From: Takakia lepidozioides
Taxonomy: Eukaryota; Streptophyta; Takakiopsida; Takakiales; Takakiaceae
DNA length: 60,000 nt
Assembly (NCBI GenBank): GCA_030704615.1
Contig: CM060732.1
Location: 76,243,053 to 76,303,052 of the forward strand
Reading direction: 5' to 3'
Positions within the stretch are counted from its first letter, which is position 1, and the number at the start of each line of letters is the position of its first letter. The position numbers and the translations under genes were made by a program. Shown here in pieces: positions 21,579 to 33,438 of the stretch. The notes under the pieces are model-generated. The model saw only the letters and a list, made by a program, of their open reading frames with translations, ran no database searches and had not been told where the DNA came from.

Positions 21579-22510
21579 AGATGAATTGTGGTCCTCGATC
21601 AGATACAATGTCCTTCGGGAGTCCATGAATGCGGTAGATATTATTGAGGAAGAGTCTTGCAGTTTCCTCGCCAGTAACCGTCTTATTACATGGAATGAAA
21701 TGTGTCATCTTCGTAAAACGATCACAATAACAAAGATTGAGTCGGTGGTCGTGGAAATTGTAAGGTTTGTAATAAAGTCCATAGACAAGGACGACCATGG
21801 ACCCTTGGGAATGGGTAATGGTTGAAGAAGGCCGTAAAGTCGATGTCGTGGTCCCTTCGCCTAGCACAGGTGTCACAAGATTTTACAAATTCTTTCACGA
21901 GTTTCCACACCTGCGACTACCAATAGTCCCTGGATATCAATTCCATTGTTTTGTTGAAGCCGAAATGTCCTACAGCCGGAAGATCATGACATGTTTGAAG
22001 AATTTGAAGTCGTGTAGGTCCTGGAGGTACATAGAGAAGTCTCTTGAAATAAAGTAAGTCATCTTTGAATTCGAAGTCGTTTATAATATGTGGGTTGTCT
22101 CGAGGTCGATTTAGTTGACTTCGTAGTGTTGTGGCAAATTGGTCGTTCTTCAGTGCTTCCTGAATCTCCTTTATGATCTCTATCGTCATAGGTGGACATG
22201 GATAGCATATTCAATTGGAGATTTGCTGGTTTCAAGATGATGGATTTCTGTTGGTCAAAAGCTGCATCCCCTTCTTTTGGCGCAAGATACGATCGTCGAG
22301 AAAGAGCATCTGGTTTTTCTTGAAGATGTCCGGGACGGTAGGTAATAACAAAATGAAACCTTGCTAGTGACATCCTCCATCTCGCTTAACGTCGATTCAA
22401 AACACGAGCACTCATAAAATACTCGAGGTTTTTGTGATCGGTATAGACAGTGACCTAATGTTTAGCTCCCTCCAATAGATGATGCCACTCCTCAAAAGCA
22501 TCGATAATCG
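21579..22510 (-). pseudogene. Gypsy RNase H end and truncated integrase
   Basis: FHFVITYRPGHLQEKPDALS marks the end of RNase H. The integrase HHCC zinc-binding region (CHDLPAVGHFGFNKT, CDTCARR) and the core [15 protein letters not shown] with the second catalytic Asp follow. Translation is broken by frame changes near 22190, 22375 and 21880. The sequence stops at 21579 before the catalytic Glu. Only about half of an integrase is left. Confidence 0.8.
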
Positions 22511-24130
22511 CTAGAAATTCTTTGTCATGGATTTCATAATTGATACAGCGAAAAATTTGCGAGAACGAAACCCAATAGGATGAAATCGGCCATCTGTACC
22601 GTATTGAAAGAGTACCGCGTCAAGTGCAAAGTCCGATGGATTTGCTTCCAAAAAGAATGGTTTAGATGGGTATGCATGTACCAGTATTGGAGCCGTTGTA
22701 AATGCCTGCTTCAGCCTTTCAAATGCTTGGTCGGCCTTCTCGTCCCATACAAATTTGTCATTACCTGTGAGTCGTGTCAATGGTGCAACAATTTTGGAGT
22801 AGTCTTTGATGAAGATTCTATAGAAATTTGTAAATCCTAGAAAACATTGTACATCTCGGACCGAAGTTGGTTTAATCCACTCGATGATGGTTTGTATTTT
22901 TTTCTGATCCATAAAGACTCATTCGATGGAAATAATGTAGCCCAAAAATTCGACTTCAGATTGGTGGAAAAGACATTTTTCCAACTTGGCATATAGTCAT
23001 TTTTCTCTCAATTTATCAAGGACAAGGCGTATATGACGACCATTTTCTTCTTCATTCAATGAAAATATCAAAATGTCGTCCAAATAGATGACTACAAAGT
23101 CATCTAAACATTCTCGAAAGATGTCATTCATCATGTGTTGAAAAATTGCTGGAGCATTTGTAAGACCGAAAGGCATAACACTGTAGTCGAAATATCTGTA
23201 CCTTGTGCGAAAAGCAGTCTTCTATTTGTCTCCTTCTTTTATTCGTACAAGGTTGTAAGCTCATCTCGAGTCGTTCTTTGTGAAAAAAATTGCTCGTCCA
23301 AGTTGTTCGAGGAGTCCGGAAGTCAGCGATAGTGGGTAATGATTTTTTATAGTGATTTTGTTGAGCCCACGATAGTCCACACACATGCGTAACGATCCGT
23401 CCTTCTTCCTCACAAATAAGATAGGTGCTCCCGCGGGTGATTTCGAATGTCGAATGAAATTCTTTGACGAATTTTCATCAATGTATTCGCGTAAAGCAGC
23501 CAGCTCCGTCTGAGATAAATTGTAGATCGGGCCGAATGGTGGTTGAGCTCCTTCTTGTAACTCAATTGCACAATCATAAGGTCGATGTTCTAGCAACATG
23601 TCTGCATTTTTCTTCTCGAAGACATCCTTGAAATCTTGATATTGAGTGGATAATGTCGAAGTACCTTGGTCTGTTGTGGTTTTGATCGGAGTCGCATAAA
23701 GTGCAAATGTTGCGTCTTTCTTCGTAGCTCTCATGAAGGTTCTAGCTCCAAGAAACAGGGGTTGAATACCTTTGGTACTTTTGCATTTTTGTCTTGCCGA
23801 AATTTTTCGTGATCGCCAGTCGATGTCAGGATTATGAAGTACAAACCAGGGAAGTCCAAGGATCACAAGATTCGTTGGAGACTGGATGACATTGAAAACA
23901 ATCTGTGATGCTTGATTTTTAAGCTTCACTTCAAGGGATCAAGTTTCATGGTCAATATTTCCTAACGGTCGTCCATCGATGACTTCAACATGGGCCGAAA
24001 ATTTCTTCTTTACGAGCGTTAGATTGTGTTGCTTCGCAAAGTTTTTGTCAATAAAACATGCTGAAGCGCCCGAGTCCAAAAGTGCTTGTACGAAGATATC
24101 TCGATTTTGCATCCTAATCTTTACTGGAAC
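22511..24130 (-). pseudogene. Gypsy protease and reverse transcriptase
   Basis: The protease has QALLDSGASACFID (active-site DSG). The RT has the PAGAPILFVRKKDGSLRMC block, [24 protein letters not shown] and the catalytic YLDD near 23085. The connection domain is FLGFTNFYRIFIKDYSKI. In-frame stops near 22920 and 23000 and frame changes near 23260 make it non-functional. The motif order is complete. Confidence 0.85.
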
Positions 24131-24216
24131 TATGAAACAAGGTACAGGGTTTGGAGGTAGAAATAGATTTTTTTTTTTTGAGGAATTTGGGGTGACCAGC
24201 CGCATGGTCCCTACTG

Positions 24217-25245
24217 TCACTGGACATCTTCGTTTTCCGACCTCCTCATATCGAACACTTGAGTTGTGCTCCGAGCTTTGAATATTATTTGTTGGGGGCA
24301 GTTTAATGCTATGTGATCGTCTTCTCCGCAATAAAGACATAATCCATTCGAGCGCCGTTTTTGTTTTTCTTGTGGCGTCAATGGCTTGAATCGGACATCA
24401 TCAATCTGCATAGGATCATTACTGAATGTCTGATGGATTTGTGTTTGGTGCCGTAGTAGCAGCAACATGGTGCGTCGTCGACCATCCAGATCGCTTCTCT
24501 TGACGTCTTTCAAACAAACGATTATCGCATGCAATGACTTGGGTGATGAATTCGCTCAGTATACTCACGTTTGATATTGTCAACAACAAATCTTTTACAT
24601 CATCTTTTAGGCCACATCGAAACTGACTAATGAAGCTCTTCTCATTCCAGTCGAGGTCGCACGCAAGTTGTCGAAATTCAGCAGCATAAACGGAAGCTGG
24701 ACGTGCTCCTTGTCGAAGATTTTGCATCTTTGTCTCTGTAACTCTCTCTCTATCATTCTCTCCAAACGTTATAGTGAAAACGCTTCAAAATTGTATAGTA
24801 AATGCAAATTTTTCTCTAATAGCGGTGCAAACCAAGATAGGACAGTGCCTGATAGAAGGGTGCCCACGAATCCCACTTGAATACCTTCATCAGGGTAGCG
24901 TTGTGGATGTAGTCGTAGGAACAATCGTATTTATTGAACAAAACCGCGAAATCTTAATCTCGTCCCATCAAATTTCTCGGGCATGCTGACCTTTGGTTCC
25001 TTTGTAATCTGTTGAAGATTTGGAGGAACCGTTGCAGTATGATTTGTTGTAGTATGGACTCGTAAGGTTGAAGATCCATTGTTCGACTCCTTCAACTCTG
25101 AAATTTGTTGTTGCAAATTGTTGAGAGCGTTGTCAAGATCTTAAGACTGATCAGCTTGTAGTTGGGCAGTAGAGGCACGAAGTTCTTGCATCTGGAGCTG
25201 AAGACTCTGCAATGTGACGACCATTTCCGCAAATGTGCCTTCCAT
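24217..25245 (-). pseudogene. Gypsy gag
   Basis: It starts at ATG 25245 with a coiled-coil-like Gln-rich N-terminus, and has a TAA near 25138. The capsid-type LRQGARPASVYAAEFRQLAC block and the zinc knuckle LCLYCGEDDHIALNC (CX2CX4HX4C) follow. Gag packages the element's RNA. Several stops and frameshifts are present. Confidence 0.75.
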
Positions 25246-25283
25246 CTTAACTAACTAAAGAACAAACTTTAGTCTCGCCAAAC

Positions 25284-25790
25284 TGTCAAGGACGAGAACA
25301 TGACTCAACACAAACAAGAGATCAAACTAGAGGTACAAGACTATATAAGAAGTCAAGGTCGGCGTGGCCAAATGCATGATGAGTAAATAGGAATCAAGAC
25401 GATCTTTATAACAATGAACAAGAGTACAAAATATTGGAACACGACTTGAATACTGGAATGCTAGAAACTGGACTGGAGTACCAGATACTGGAAACTGGGC
25501 TAGAGTACTGGGAACTAGAAACAAGAGTAGCTTGAACTGGTGTTGGCGAGACTGAAGAGTGTCCAGTCTCGCCTCCTATATATACTGGCTACTAGGAGGT
25601 TCCTTAAGATGCTTTCCCGAATGAGGTTTCTTCATTGAGAAGTTTCCTCCAAAAGAAGCTTCATGAGCAGTTTCCCAAGTTACTCTCGGTAATTTGGTAA
25701 ACTCTCGATAACTTGGTAACTTATGGTAAATCATGGTAGATCACGGTAACTTTTGGTAACATGGTAACTTCTGGTATTACTTCCGTGACA
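25284..25790 (-). repeat. 5' LTR of the gypsy element
   Basis: On the minus strand the LTR begins TGTCACGG at 25790 and ends CCTTGACA at 25284, giving 5-base inverted termini TGTCA/TGACA. A TATA-like TATATATAGG lies at 25575-25584. The gag ATG is 39 bases beyond it. A primer-site candidate TTTGGCGAGACT follows directly. No partner LTR is present for confirmation. Confidence 0.6.
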
Positions 25791-26160
25791 CTAGAAGGAG
25801 GATCATCAACGGCTTTACCTGGATCTGCCATCGGCTCTTTCACGATCTGATCTGGAGACCAAGATCCAGTTGCCGCTTCCAAATTAAGACGCTCTGTCGC
25901 AACCATCTCTACACTCTCACTCCTCAATAGAGAACTGTTGCTCCTGTAAGTCAACTACTCATGCGCCTCAGGTCCAACAAGCCCGAACCGCTCTGATACC
26001 AAATGCTACGTTCCTTCTACTCTTTTCTTTCCGTCCCTGTCCACAATTTGCTTTCAAGTCAGACCAGTTTCTTATTCCAACTTGACATTTACAAATTTAC
26101 AGATCGTTCCGTTCTGGCATTTTCTTTTGAAAGCTTATATGAACATAAACTGACTTTCTA
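25791..26160 (-). mobile_element. 5' fragment of another LTR retrotransposon
   Basis: TGGTATCAGAGC on the minus strand (25990-26001) is the initiator-Met tRNA primer site of many plant LTR elements. It is preceded by an LTR end CGTAGCA at 26004-26010. The following leader and gag start (EMVATERLNLEAATGSW) are cut by the gypsy insertion at 25790. Only a part of the LTR can fit before the piggyBac sequence. Confidence 0.6.
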
Positions 26161-27595
26161 TCATGCACTATACACAGTACTAGAATTCAACATCCAGTCC
26201 GCCCAACCACCACACCGACGAACGGTTGCTGGTTCAACAACACTAGGGACAGGATTAGCATTAGTAGATAGCAAAAAAACCCCTTTCTGGTCCCACCACA
26301 ACAAGGCACTCATCTTGCGAGACCTATGCATCTTGTACCACACATCTCCACGATTCCCTCGAGTAGGCCCAAGCAAAGACACAGGGACGCTAATACGATC
26401 AGTCATGCAGGGTGTGGTGGCATATGTTCCCAACTTCAACAACTCCAATAAAAGCATAGGATATGTAAAGAAGTTATCAAACACCACTGTGTGACCCACA
26501 TGGAAGAGCCCTTCCATCATCTTCATCACCACATCAAAACCCTGCCCGGCTACCCCTTTCCTCTTACAATTCAGCCCAACACTGCCATCTTCAGCTCCCA
26601 AATACACTGGAATGTTGTACACAAACTTGGATTCAGCATCAGCCACGCACCATACCTTGATACCCCATTTAGTAGGTTTTTTTTTCATGTACTGCCGGAA
26701 GGAACAGTACTTACCTGAGTAGGCAATCATCATCTCATCAACAGTAAGGTATTTTCCAGGGTTATACAAAGTACGACTGATGCACCCCAAGTCCTCTACA
26801 AACCAACGACACTTACCCAATCTATCATACTCAGGGCTGGACTTGTCTTGACACAATGTGTCATTGTCAACCAAATGAAGACATCACATGATGGACTCAA
26901 ACCTATGTCTCTTCATCACCTTGCGGATGTGTGAGCAAAAAAAAATTGGGGAAGAATGACACCAATACAACCTCATACTTGGCTGTTTTTTCAGACCCAT
27001 GTACAAGCATATGCCAATGAATGCCTTCAACTCAGAAACAACCAATGGAATCCAACCTCCCCCCCCCCTCGTTCTACCAATAATTGGGTCAAGTACATAA
27101 CAAGCCTGCATATCTGTTGGTCTGACAGCATATACGGACCAGGTTGACTCGTGGAAAGAAAAGGTCGAACCAACTCACCCAACAAATCTTGGGGACTTTC
27201 CCCAGCCCAATTCCAATTGTCTTCATCATCCGTGTCCCCCTCATAAGCTGTAGGCTCATCACCATAGTCCTCATCATCAGAAAATTCAGGGATGTCAATG
27301 ACATCCATCAAGTGCTGTGAGCACATATCCCCTCTACCATTGAGGACCAGTTTTCCCCTTTTGTCACTTGTGCCATCCCCAAACAAAGTACTAGTGGGCA
27401 GCCCAAGCAAATCACATTGCCCAATGTGAAGTGCCCTCAAACCAAGTAATGGACCAAACTCAGCCTCCACCATTTTCTCTTGTGAAGGCACCTCAATCCA
27501 GGACTGAACAATCTCACCATAACACCAATCTGATGTGGGATCCACCCATTCGTGAGACTCACCACAAACCACATGTTGTTTGACTCTAACAGGTA
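26161..27595 (-). pseudogene. piggyBac-like transposase, N-terminal region and catalytic core
   Basis: The minus strand encodes an acidic N-terminal stretch (DIPEFSDDEDYGDEPT), the piggyBac domain start ELKAFIGICLYMGLKKQPS, then YLTVDEMMIAYSGKYCSFRQ, GIKVWCVAD, the FDNFFTY motif and WWDQKGVFLLSTNANP. These supply the catalytic Asp positions. Damage includes a frame change at the C8 run 27059-27066 and an in-frame TGA near 26885 between ESIM and CLHLVDN, where an Arg CGA is likely ancestral. The frame ends about 45 codons past the last catalytic Asp; the C-terminal Cys-rich domain is absent here but present on the plus strand at 41 kb. Upstream it is cut by the outer chromovirus at 27600. Confidence 0.85.
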
Positions 27596-27600
27596 CAGCA
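27596..27600. repeat. Target duplication CAGCA, left copy
   Basis: CAGCA stands directly outside the left LTR of the outer element; the same five bases stand outside the right LTR at 40375-40379. Five bases is the usual gypsy duplication. Confidence 0.85.
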
Positions 27601-28318
27601 TGTCGCGCACCTCACTTCGGTAAGCTCCCCTTCAAGTCATAGTTACTCGCTTTGATGCGCGCGCCTAACTCCCCAACTCGCCGCCAGGCCAACTCGGACC
27701 TTCGGCTGCTCGCCAGGACATAACGGACCCCCTTTGCTCCTCCAACAGACCCTCCACCAAATCTGGGCCTAGTGGAAATTCCCTTTGGTAGATGGCAGTC
27801 CGGAATAGCTCCCCACTTCTTGGTCGCTTTCCGGCTCGCTCGCTCACTTACTAGTTTTTGGTCACCAACGGGCTTGCACCATTCTCGGGGTTACTACTCC
27901 CTATATATACTTCTGTGACTGTCCGCGGGGGTTTCACAAACAACCATGCCATTTTATGGCGAACCACCACGAAGACCCTCGATTCCCGGTGATGAGTCGC
28001 AGTGAGTCTTGGCCCACCCACCACGGCCCCATTGGACCGTGATGAGTCCCAAGACTCCCCACGACTCCCACCACGAGGTCTCCGCCCCATGGTGAGTCCT
28101 ATGCCACCCCCACTAAGTCCTGCTAAGCTACCACCACCCCCATCCCCACCGCAATCCGGTGTGCGGGGATCCACCCAGTGAGCGCCTCCGCCTCTTTGAG
28201 TGCTTTGGGCACTCAAAGGTGCTTCAGCCCCCGTACCTATTGTTGCCACTGCCCCCACCACAGGGGCAGCCCCTCTTGTGTCTCGACCCCCCTGCCCTCA
28301 AGGCGAAGGGCCGCGACA
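27601..28318 (-). repeat. 3' LTR of the outer element
   Basis: 718 bases, nearly identical to 39660-40374 with scattered substitutions and a few indels. It contains a TATA-like TATATATA tract near 27901 and a purine-rich AGGGGTGTG directly inside it (28319-28328), the polypurine tract on the minus strand. Confidence 0.88.
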
Positions 28319-29153
28319 CACACCCCTACCAATAAGGAGTCGATGTCCTCATCGACTTGTCCATGGCAAAGAACCAAACCCCCACTTGACTCTACTCTCC
28401 ACTAGCTAGTTCGGCCGACTTCCTCCAAGTCCCGGCCAAGGGTGAAGCCTCTCAAGCTCCTCCTAGTGCACTCTTCTTGGCCCACTTCAAGGCCAAGGAA
28501 CGATCCTCCCCGAGGATCGAATCGCCTTACTGCAACAACATTGCTTGTGACCGCTCATGATGTCGCTTTTGGCATCACCTTGAGCAAGGGTTCACCTTGA
28601 ACCCTTTTTGAGTAGAAAGATAACCTTGAACCAACCGTGCACCCCAATCACTACAATTGGGTCCGCCTTGGAATGTTGGCCTGAGGTACGGGAACACGCC
28701 GAAGCCGCACTACGATTTCGTCCCGAGGCGCTACACGATTATAGTACGTGAACGGAAGCACATAGCTTTCGCGTTAGCCTGCACTACAAGGCAACCCCCT
28801 CAGTAGCGCAGTTATAGTATGCGCACGTGTTAGGTGCGCACTAGCATGTGAACTCCCAAGGAAGGCGCAAGTTTCCTTGCCCCTTGGATGGGAGTCACCC
28901 AATTTTGGCACTGCGCAAACACACGATTAACCCAATTTACCTCTCCCACTTTTGTAAGCTAGCATGCATTCTACACACTAGCCAACCATACCATGCAACA
29001 CCATTCCAAACAAAATAGGATGCACAACATTTGGAAACCATTTCATTTATAACAAAATTTGTACAATACAAGTTTTTGCAATCGGATTCCTGAGCTAGCT
29101 AAGCCGGGCTAAGCATGCATTTCCTCCCCCACGCTCCAAGGTTGATGTCCCCA
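28319..29153 (-). other. 3' untranslated internal region of the outer element
   Basis: It lies between the pol stop and the 3' LTR. Its sequence recurs, rearranged, at 37531-38621 in the inner element. No further open frame is convincing. Confidence 0.7.
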
Positions 29154-30567
29154 TCAACGCTTCTTCCGCTTTTGAGGTCGCCCTTCGAAAGTTGCAACCG
29201 CCTCGGATGCGTTTCCCATTTTTGAGGCACGCACCCAAGATGCCTCCACATGATGATAGCCCTTCCATTTCACGTGATACTCCATTTCTCGATTCTTGAA
29301 CCTCCTCGACTTAAGCACTGCCTCCACCTCGTACTTAGGTTCATTTTCATGATCCAACAGCACAGGTGGCGGACGCAACACTTGATGCCGATTCAGACGC
29401 GCTTCATCTTTGAAGTAAGGCTTCAAAAGGGAGACGTGGAATACCAGATACACCTTGCTGTTTGCCGGCAGCTCCAATTCATACACATCCTCATTCATAA
29501 TCTTCCGGATACGAAAGGGTCCTGCGTACGGAGGTACGAACTTTGGACTCATTTCCGGAGGTAGTCGGAAATTCTTGATGTTCAACCAGACCTCCGTGCC
29601 TGCCTCAAACTTAACTTCCCTCCGGTTCCGATTCGCCTGCCGTTCATACCGTTTCCTAGCTTTGGCAATGTTGTACTTTGCGAGCTTCAATAAACGCTCG
29701 CGTTCTTCCAGCACGGCTGTTGCTGCCGGTTCCTCAACGTCTTGGGCGGCCCAACTTGTCGGCACCAGAGGTGCTTTTCCATAGACCAATACGAAAGGGG
29801 GAACTCCCGTTGCGGAGTGTTTTGTGTTATTATAACAGAACTCTGCCGCATCCAAGTGCTCCACCCAGTCCGATTGGTCTGTCGACACGTAATTCCGCAA
29901 GATCTGCTTCACTATGGAATTCACCCTTTCCAGTTGGCCGTCCGTCGTAGGTCGGAAGGCGGTGCTCATCTTGAGCCTCGTCCCCATTTTCTTCCAAAGT
30001 GCCCTCAAAAATTTACTTGTAAACTTTGGATCGCGGTCCTGAGACAATATCCTTCGGGAGTCCATGATGCTTGAAGACGTGGGCGAAGTAAAGTCGCCCC
30101 GTCTCATGCGCCGTTGTCGTCTCCTTGGTGGGGATGAAATGGCCCATTTTACTGAACCTATCCACCACCACCATGATTGCATCGAATCCTTTTGACAGCG
30201 GCATAGCAGTCATGAAATCCATCGAGATACTTTTCCAAGACCCCTCTGGAATCGGCAAGGGTTGTAACAGCCCCGTTTGCTTTTTGTACTCGCTCCGGTT
30301 TTGTTGGCAGGTGGTGCATGTCTTGACATACTCCTCGGCCTCCTCCCTCAGTTTGGGCCAAAAATACTCTTTCTTCAGGAGTACCGCGGTGCACTTGGCT
30401 CCGCCGTGGCCCGCAAGCAGGCCATCGTGGCATTCTGTCAAGAGACTATATCTGATCCCTCCCTTCGGCACGTAGAGACGCTTTTGCTTGTACCGAAGCA
30501 GTCCATTGTGCCAGTGAAACTGCGATTTAACCCCCATCCTCAAGTCCCGCATCACGGACTTTGCCAT
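29154..30567 (-). pseudogene. Outer element integrase with C-terminal chromodomain
   Basis: Two overlapping frames (30013-30567, then 29154-30182) together give the zinc-binding region (CHDGLLAGHGG, CTTCQQNR), the core with MDFMTAMP, the DRDPKFTSKF region and TDGQLERVNS (all three catalytic acids), then a chromodomain ending EYHVKWKGYHHVEASWVR. Chromodomains direct integration to modified histones. A frameshift near 30040 separates the second and third catalytic residues. It is otherwise complete, and the best reference for judging damage in the inner copy. Confidence 0.88.
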
Positions 30568-31890
30568 CTCATCCTTCCGGTAAAGCCTTCCGGACCTTCC
30601 TTTGGAGCGCCGTCTCGCCCCTGTACACCAACATGAGCTGCTGCTTTCTACTTAAAGCATCACATTGTCCTGTCCCGGTTTATACTGGATATCAACGTCG
30701 AACACCGCCAAAGTGTCTTGCCACCTAAGTTGTTTTGGGGACAACTTAGGCTACGTGGCAAAATACTTCACCGTGACATTGTCCGTGAACACCTTTACCG
30801 GGTTGGAACCAACATAGTGGCGCAAAAGCTCAAGGCAATGCACCACCGCCTTCATTTCTTTCTCGTGCGTAGGCCACCTTCGCTCTACTTCATTCAGTTT
30901 CTTACTTTCGTAAGCCACTGGACGTCCACCCTGCATGAGCACACCCCCTTTTGCGAAGTCCAACGCATCCGTATGAATCTCAAATGGACGGTCGAACTCC
31001 AGGATTTTGAGGACTGGAGCTTCCGCCATCCGCTGCTTCAACTCGGCAAAAGCTTGGCCACAAAAGGTGTTCCATACCCAGACTTTGGATTTACACAGAA
31101 GGTCTGACAGCGGCCCCGCGATCTTGGCGAAATTTCTCACATACTTCCGGTAATAGGAGGCGAGTCCTAGGAAGGATCGTGCTCCCGGGACCGAAGTCGG
31201 AGGCTCCCAGTCCAAGATCGCCCTCATCTTTCCGTCCTCTATTTTGATCCCATCCTGTGTAATCACATGCCCCATGAACTCCACTTTTGTGACCCCGAAT
31301 TCACACTTTGAAGCTTTGGCATACAACTTCCATTCCCGCAATTTCTGGAACACCCTTTTTAGGTGCTCCAGGTGCTCTTTCTTTGTTTTCGAGTACACCA
31401 AGATGTCGTCGATGTATATGATCACAAAGTCATCCAACCACTCCTGGAAAAGGCTGTTCATTAGCGTGCTAAAGATTGTGGGTGCGTTGGTGAGCCCAAA
31501 AGGCATCACCAAGAACTCATACGAACCATATCTTGTCCTGCACATGGTCTTCTCCTCATCTCCTTCCGCGACTCGGATCTGATGATATCCAGAGCGCAAA
31601 TCGATCCGGCTGAAATACTTTGCTCCTGCCAACCGATCGAAGAGGTCGTCGATCCTTGGCAAAGGGTACCGGTTTTTTATAGTCACCTTATTCAGAGCCC
31701 TGTAATCGACATACATCCGCAGCGTCCCATCCTTCTTGTCTGCGAATAGCACCGGGGCTCCGTAAGGTGACTTACTCGGCCGGATGTACCCCTTTGATAT
31801 TAGATCCTTAAGCTGAGTCTTCAACTCGACCAACTCTCTGTGGCTCAACCGGTAGGGCGCCTTGGCAGGCGGCTCCGATCCCGGTATCAC
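30568..31890 (-). pseudogene. Outer element reverse transcriptase and RNase H
   Basis: An open frame from 31890 to 30751 covers the full RT ([47 protein letters not shown], catalytic YIDD) and most of RNase H ([33 protein letters not shown]). It ends at a TAG at 30751 exactly where the inner copy has Met-Gln, so ATG-CAG has become ACG-TAG. The rest of RNase H (30568-30750) is out of frame. Confidence 0.88.
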
Positions 31891-31914
31891 CTCAATCTTG
31901 TGGTCAACTCCTCT

Positions 31915-32466
31915 TCACGGTGGCAAGCCGCTTGGTAAATCCTCCGGCATCACATCCTGGTATTTCTCCAAAATCCCCTTGATCCAATCTGGGCTCGGCT
32001 CCCTATCGCCTTTTCCCTTCACTTGTCTTACGTAAAGCAAAAACTGGGGCTCGTGTGGCTTTTCCACGGCCCACTCCTTTGCTGACAGCAGGTTTATTCG
32101 CCCTCCCACTCGGTTGGGCGTTTCCGACACTCTTAAATCTTCGTCACCATTCCCACACGGTAGCGTGACTATTCTCTTGCGGCTATCTATGACTGCTCCG
32201 AATTTGCTCAAAAAGGTCATCCCCATAATGAGATCCACTCCATTGATATCGCAAATTGTGAAGTTCTCACGTCCCTCCCAACTCCCGAGCTGAAGAGGAA
32301 CATCGAACGCCAACCTCGTCGCCAATTGTGGTTCTCCTTTGGCACAATGTACTTCAATGGAGGCCCCCACATCACTTGTCGGGAGTCCCAGCTTCCGTGC
32401 CGTTGCCGGTGTCATGAAGGAGTGCGACGCTCCTATGTCCACCAACAACGACACGTTAGTTCCCAC
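31915..32466 (-). pseudogene. Outer element aspartic protease region
   Basis: LLVDIGASHSFMTPATARK is the active-site region. The usual DTG or DSG is DIG here, which should reduce or abolish activity. The second half includes ICDINGVDLIMGMTFLSKFG and is intact. The frame continues into the linker before RT. Confidence 0.82.
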
Positions 32467-32655
32467 TTCTTTTCCGGTCGGAAGGAGTCACCCTCCCGCC
32501 GGGTCTTCTTGTGGTTCAGCTCCGTACGGCCTTGTCTTTTGCCCCTAGGGACATCTGAGAAACATTCAGCCCTCTCAATTGCCTCGTTCAAAGTCTTAGG
32601 TGGCTTCTCCTCCAACCTCCGCCTGGCCCACGGGGCCAGTCCCGCCACAAAGTTG
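32467..32655 (-). pseudogene. Outer element gag, distal part
   Basis: It encodes VFNFVAGLAPWARRRLEEKP and LNEAIERAECFSDVPRGKR on the minus strand. It is continuous with the gag piece at 39362-39640 once the inner insertion is removed. The zinc-knuckle region seen in the inner copy is missing from this stretch, which passes almost directly into protease sequence. Confidence 0.75.
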
Positions 32656-32660
32656 AAGAC
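32656..32660. repeat. Target duplication AAGAC, left copy
   Basis: AAGAC borders the 5' LTR of the inner element and recurs at 39357-39361 beyond its 3' LTR. Confidence 0.85.
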
Positions 32661-33383
32661 TGTCGCGGCCCTTTTGCCTTGAGGGCAGGGGGTCGGGACG
32701 CAGGAGGGGCTGCCCCTGTGGTGGGGGCAGTGGCAGCAATAGGTACGGGGGGGGGGGCTGAAGCACCCTTGAGTGCCTTGGGCACTCAAGGAGGCGGAGG
32801 CGCTCACTAGGTGGAGCCCCGCACACCGAGTTGCGGTGGGGGTGGGGGTGGTGGTAGCTTAGCGGGACTTAGTGGGGATGGCATAGGACTCACCATGGGG
32901 TGGAGACCTTGTGGTGGGAGTTGTGGGGAGTCTTGGGACTCATCACGGTCCAATGGGGCCGTGGTAGGTGGGCCAAGACTCAGCGCGACTCATCACCGGG
33001 AATCGAGGGTCTTCGTGGTGGTTCGCCATAAAATGGCATGGTTGTTTGTGAAACCCCCGCGGACAGTCACAAAAGTATATATAGGGAGTAGTAACCCCGA
33101 GAACGGTGCAAGCCCGTTGGTGACCAAAAACTAGTGAGTAAGCGAGCGAGCCGGAAAGCGACCAAGAAGTGGGGAGCTATTCCGGACTACCATCTACCAA
33201 AGGGAATTTCCACTAGGCCCAAATTGGTGGAGGGTCTGTTGGGGGAGAAAAGGGGGACCGTTATGTCCCAGTGAGCAGCCAAAGCTCCGAGTTGGCCCGG
33301 CGGCCAAGTTGGGAGTTAGGCGCGCACATCAAAGAGAGTAACTATGACTTGAAGGGGAGCTTACCGAAGTGAGGTGCGTGACA
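32661..33383 (+). repeat. 5' LTR of the inner element
   Basis: 723 bases with a run of about 11 G at 32747, a TATA-like TATATATA at 33076-33083 that probably drives transcription, and the end GTGCGTGACA. It is closely similar to 38622-39356 and, inverted, to the two outer LTRs. Confidence 0.88.
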
Positions 33384-33385
33384 CT

Positions 33386-33397
33386 TGGTATCAGAGC
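33386..33397 (+). promoter_or_regulatory. Primer binding site of the inner element
   Basis: TGGTATCAGAGC matches the 3' end of initiator-Met tRNA and lies two bases after the LTR. Confidence 0.85.
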
Positions 33398-33438
33398 TTA
33401 GAATTTAGTACGCGATCGTCCTTGGGATCGGCCTCATC

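Larger units (their letters stand above)
21579..25790 (-). mobile_element. Truncated Ty3/gypsy retrotransposon
   Basis: Reading on the minus strand: 5' LTR, gag with zinc knuckle, protease, reverse transcriptase, RNase H and the first part of integrase, where it is cut by the CACTA end. The integrase C-terminus and the 3' LTR are missing from the window. Order PR-RT-RH-IN is diagnostic of Ty3/gypsy. It is inserted in an older LTR element (25791-26160). Confidence 0.88.

Noticed and set aside
29250-32682. Plus-strand open frames over the outer chromovirus
   Set aside because: Antisense shadows of the minus-strand pol gene.
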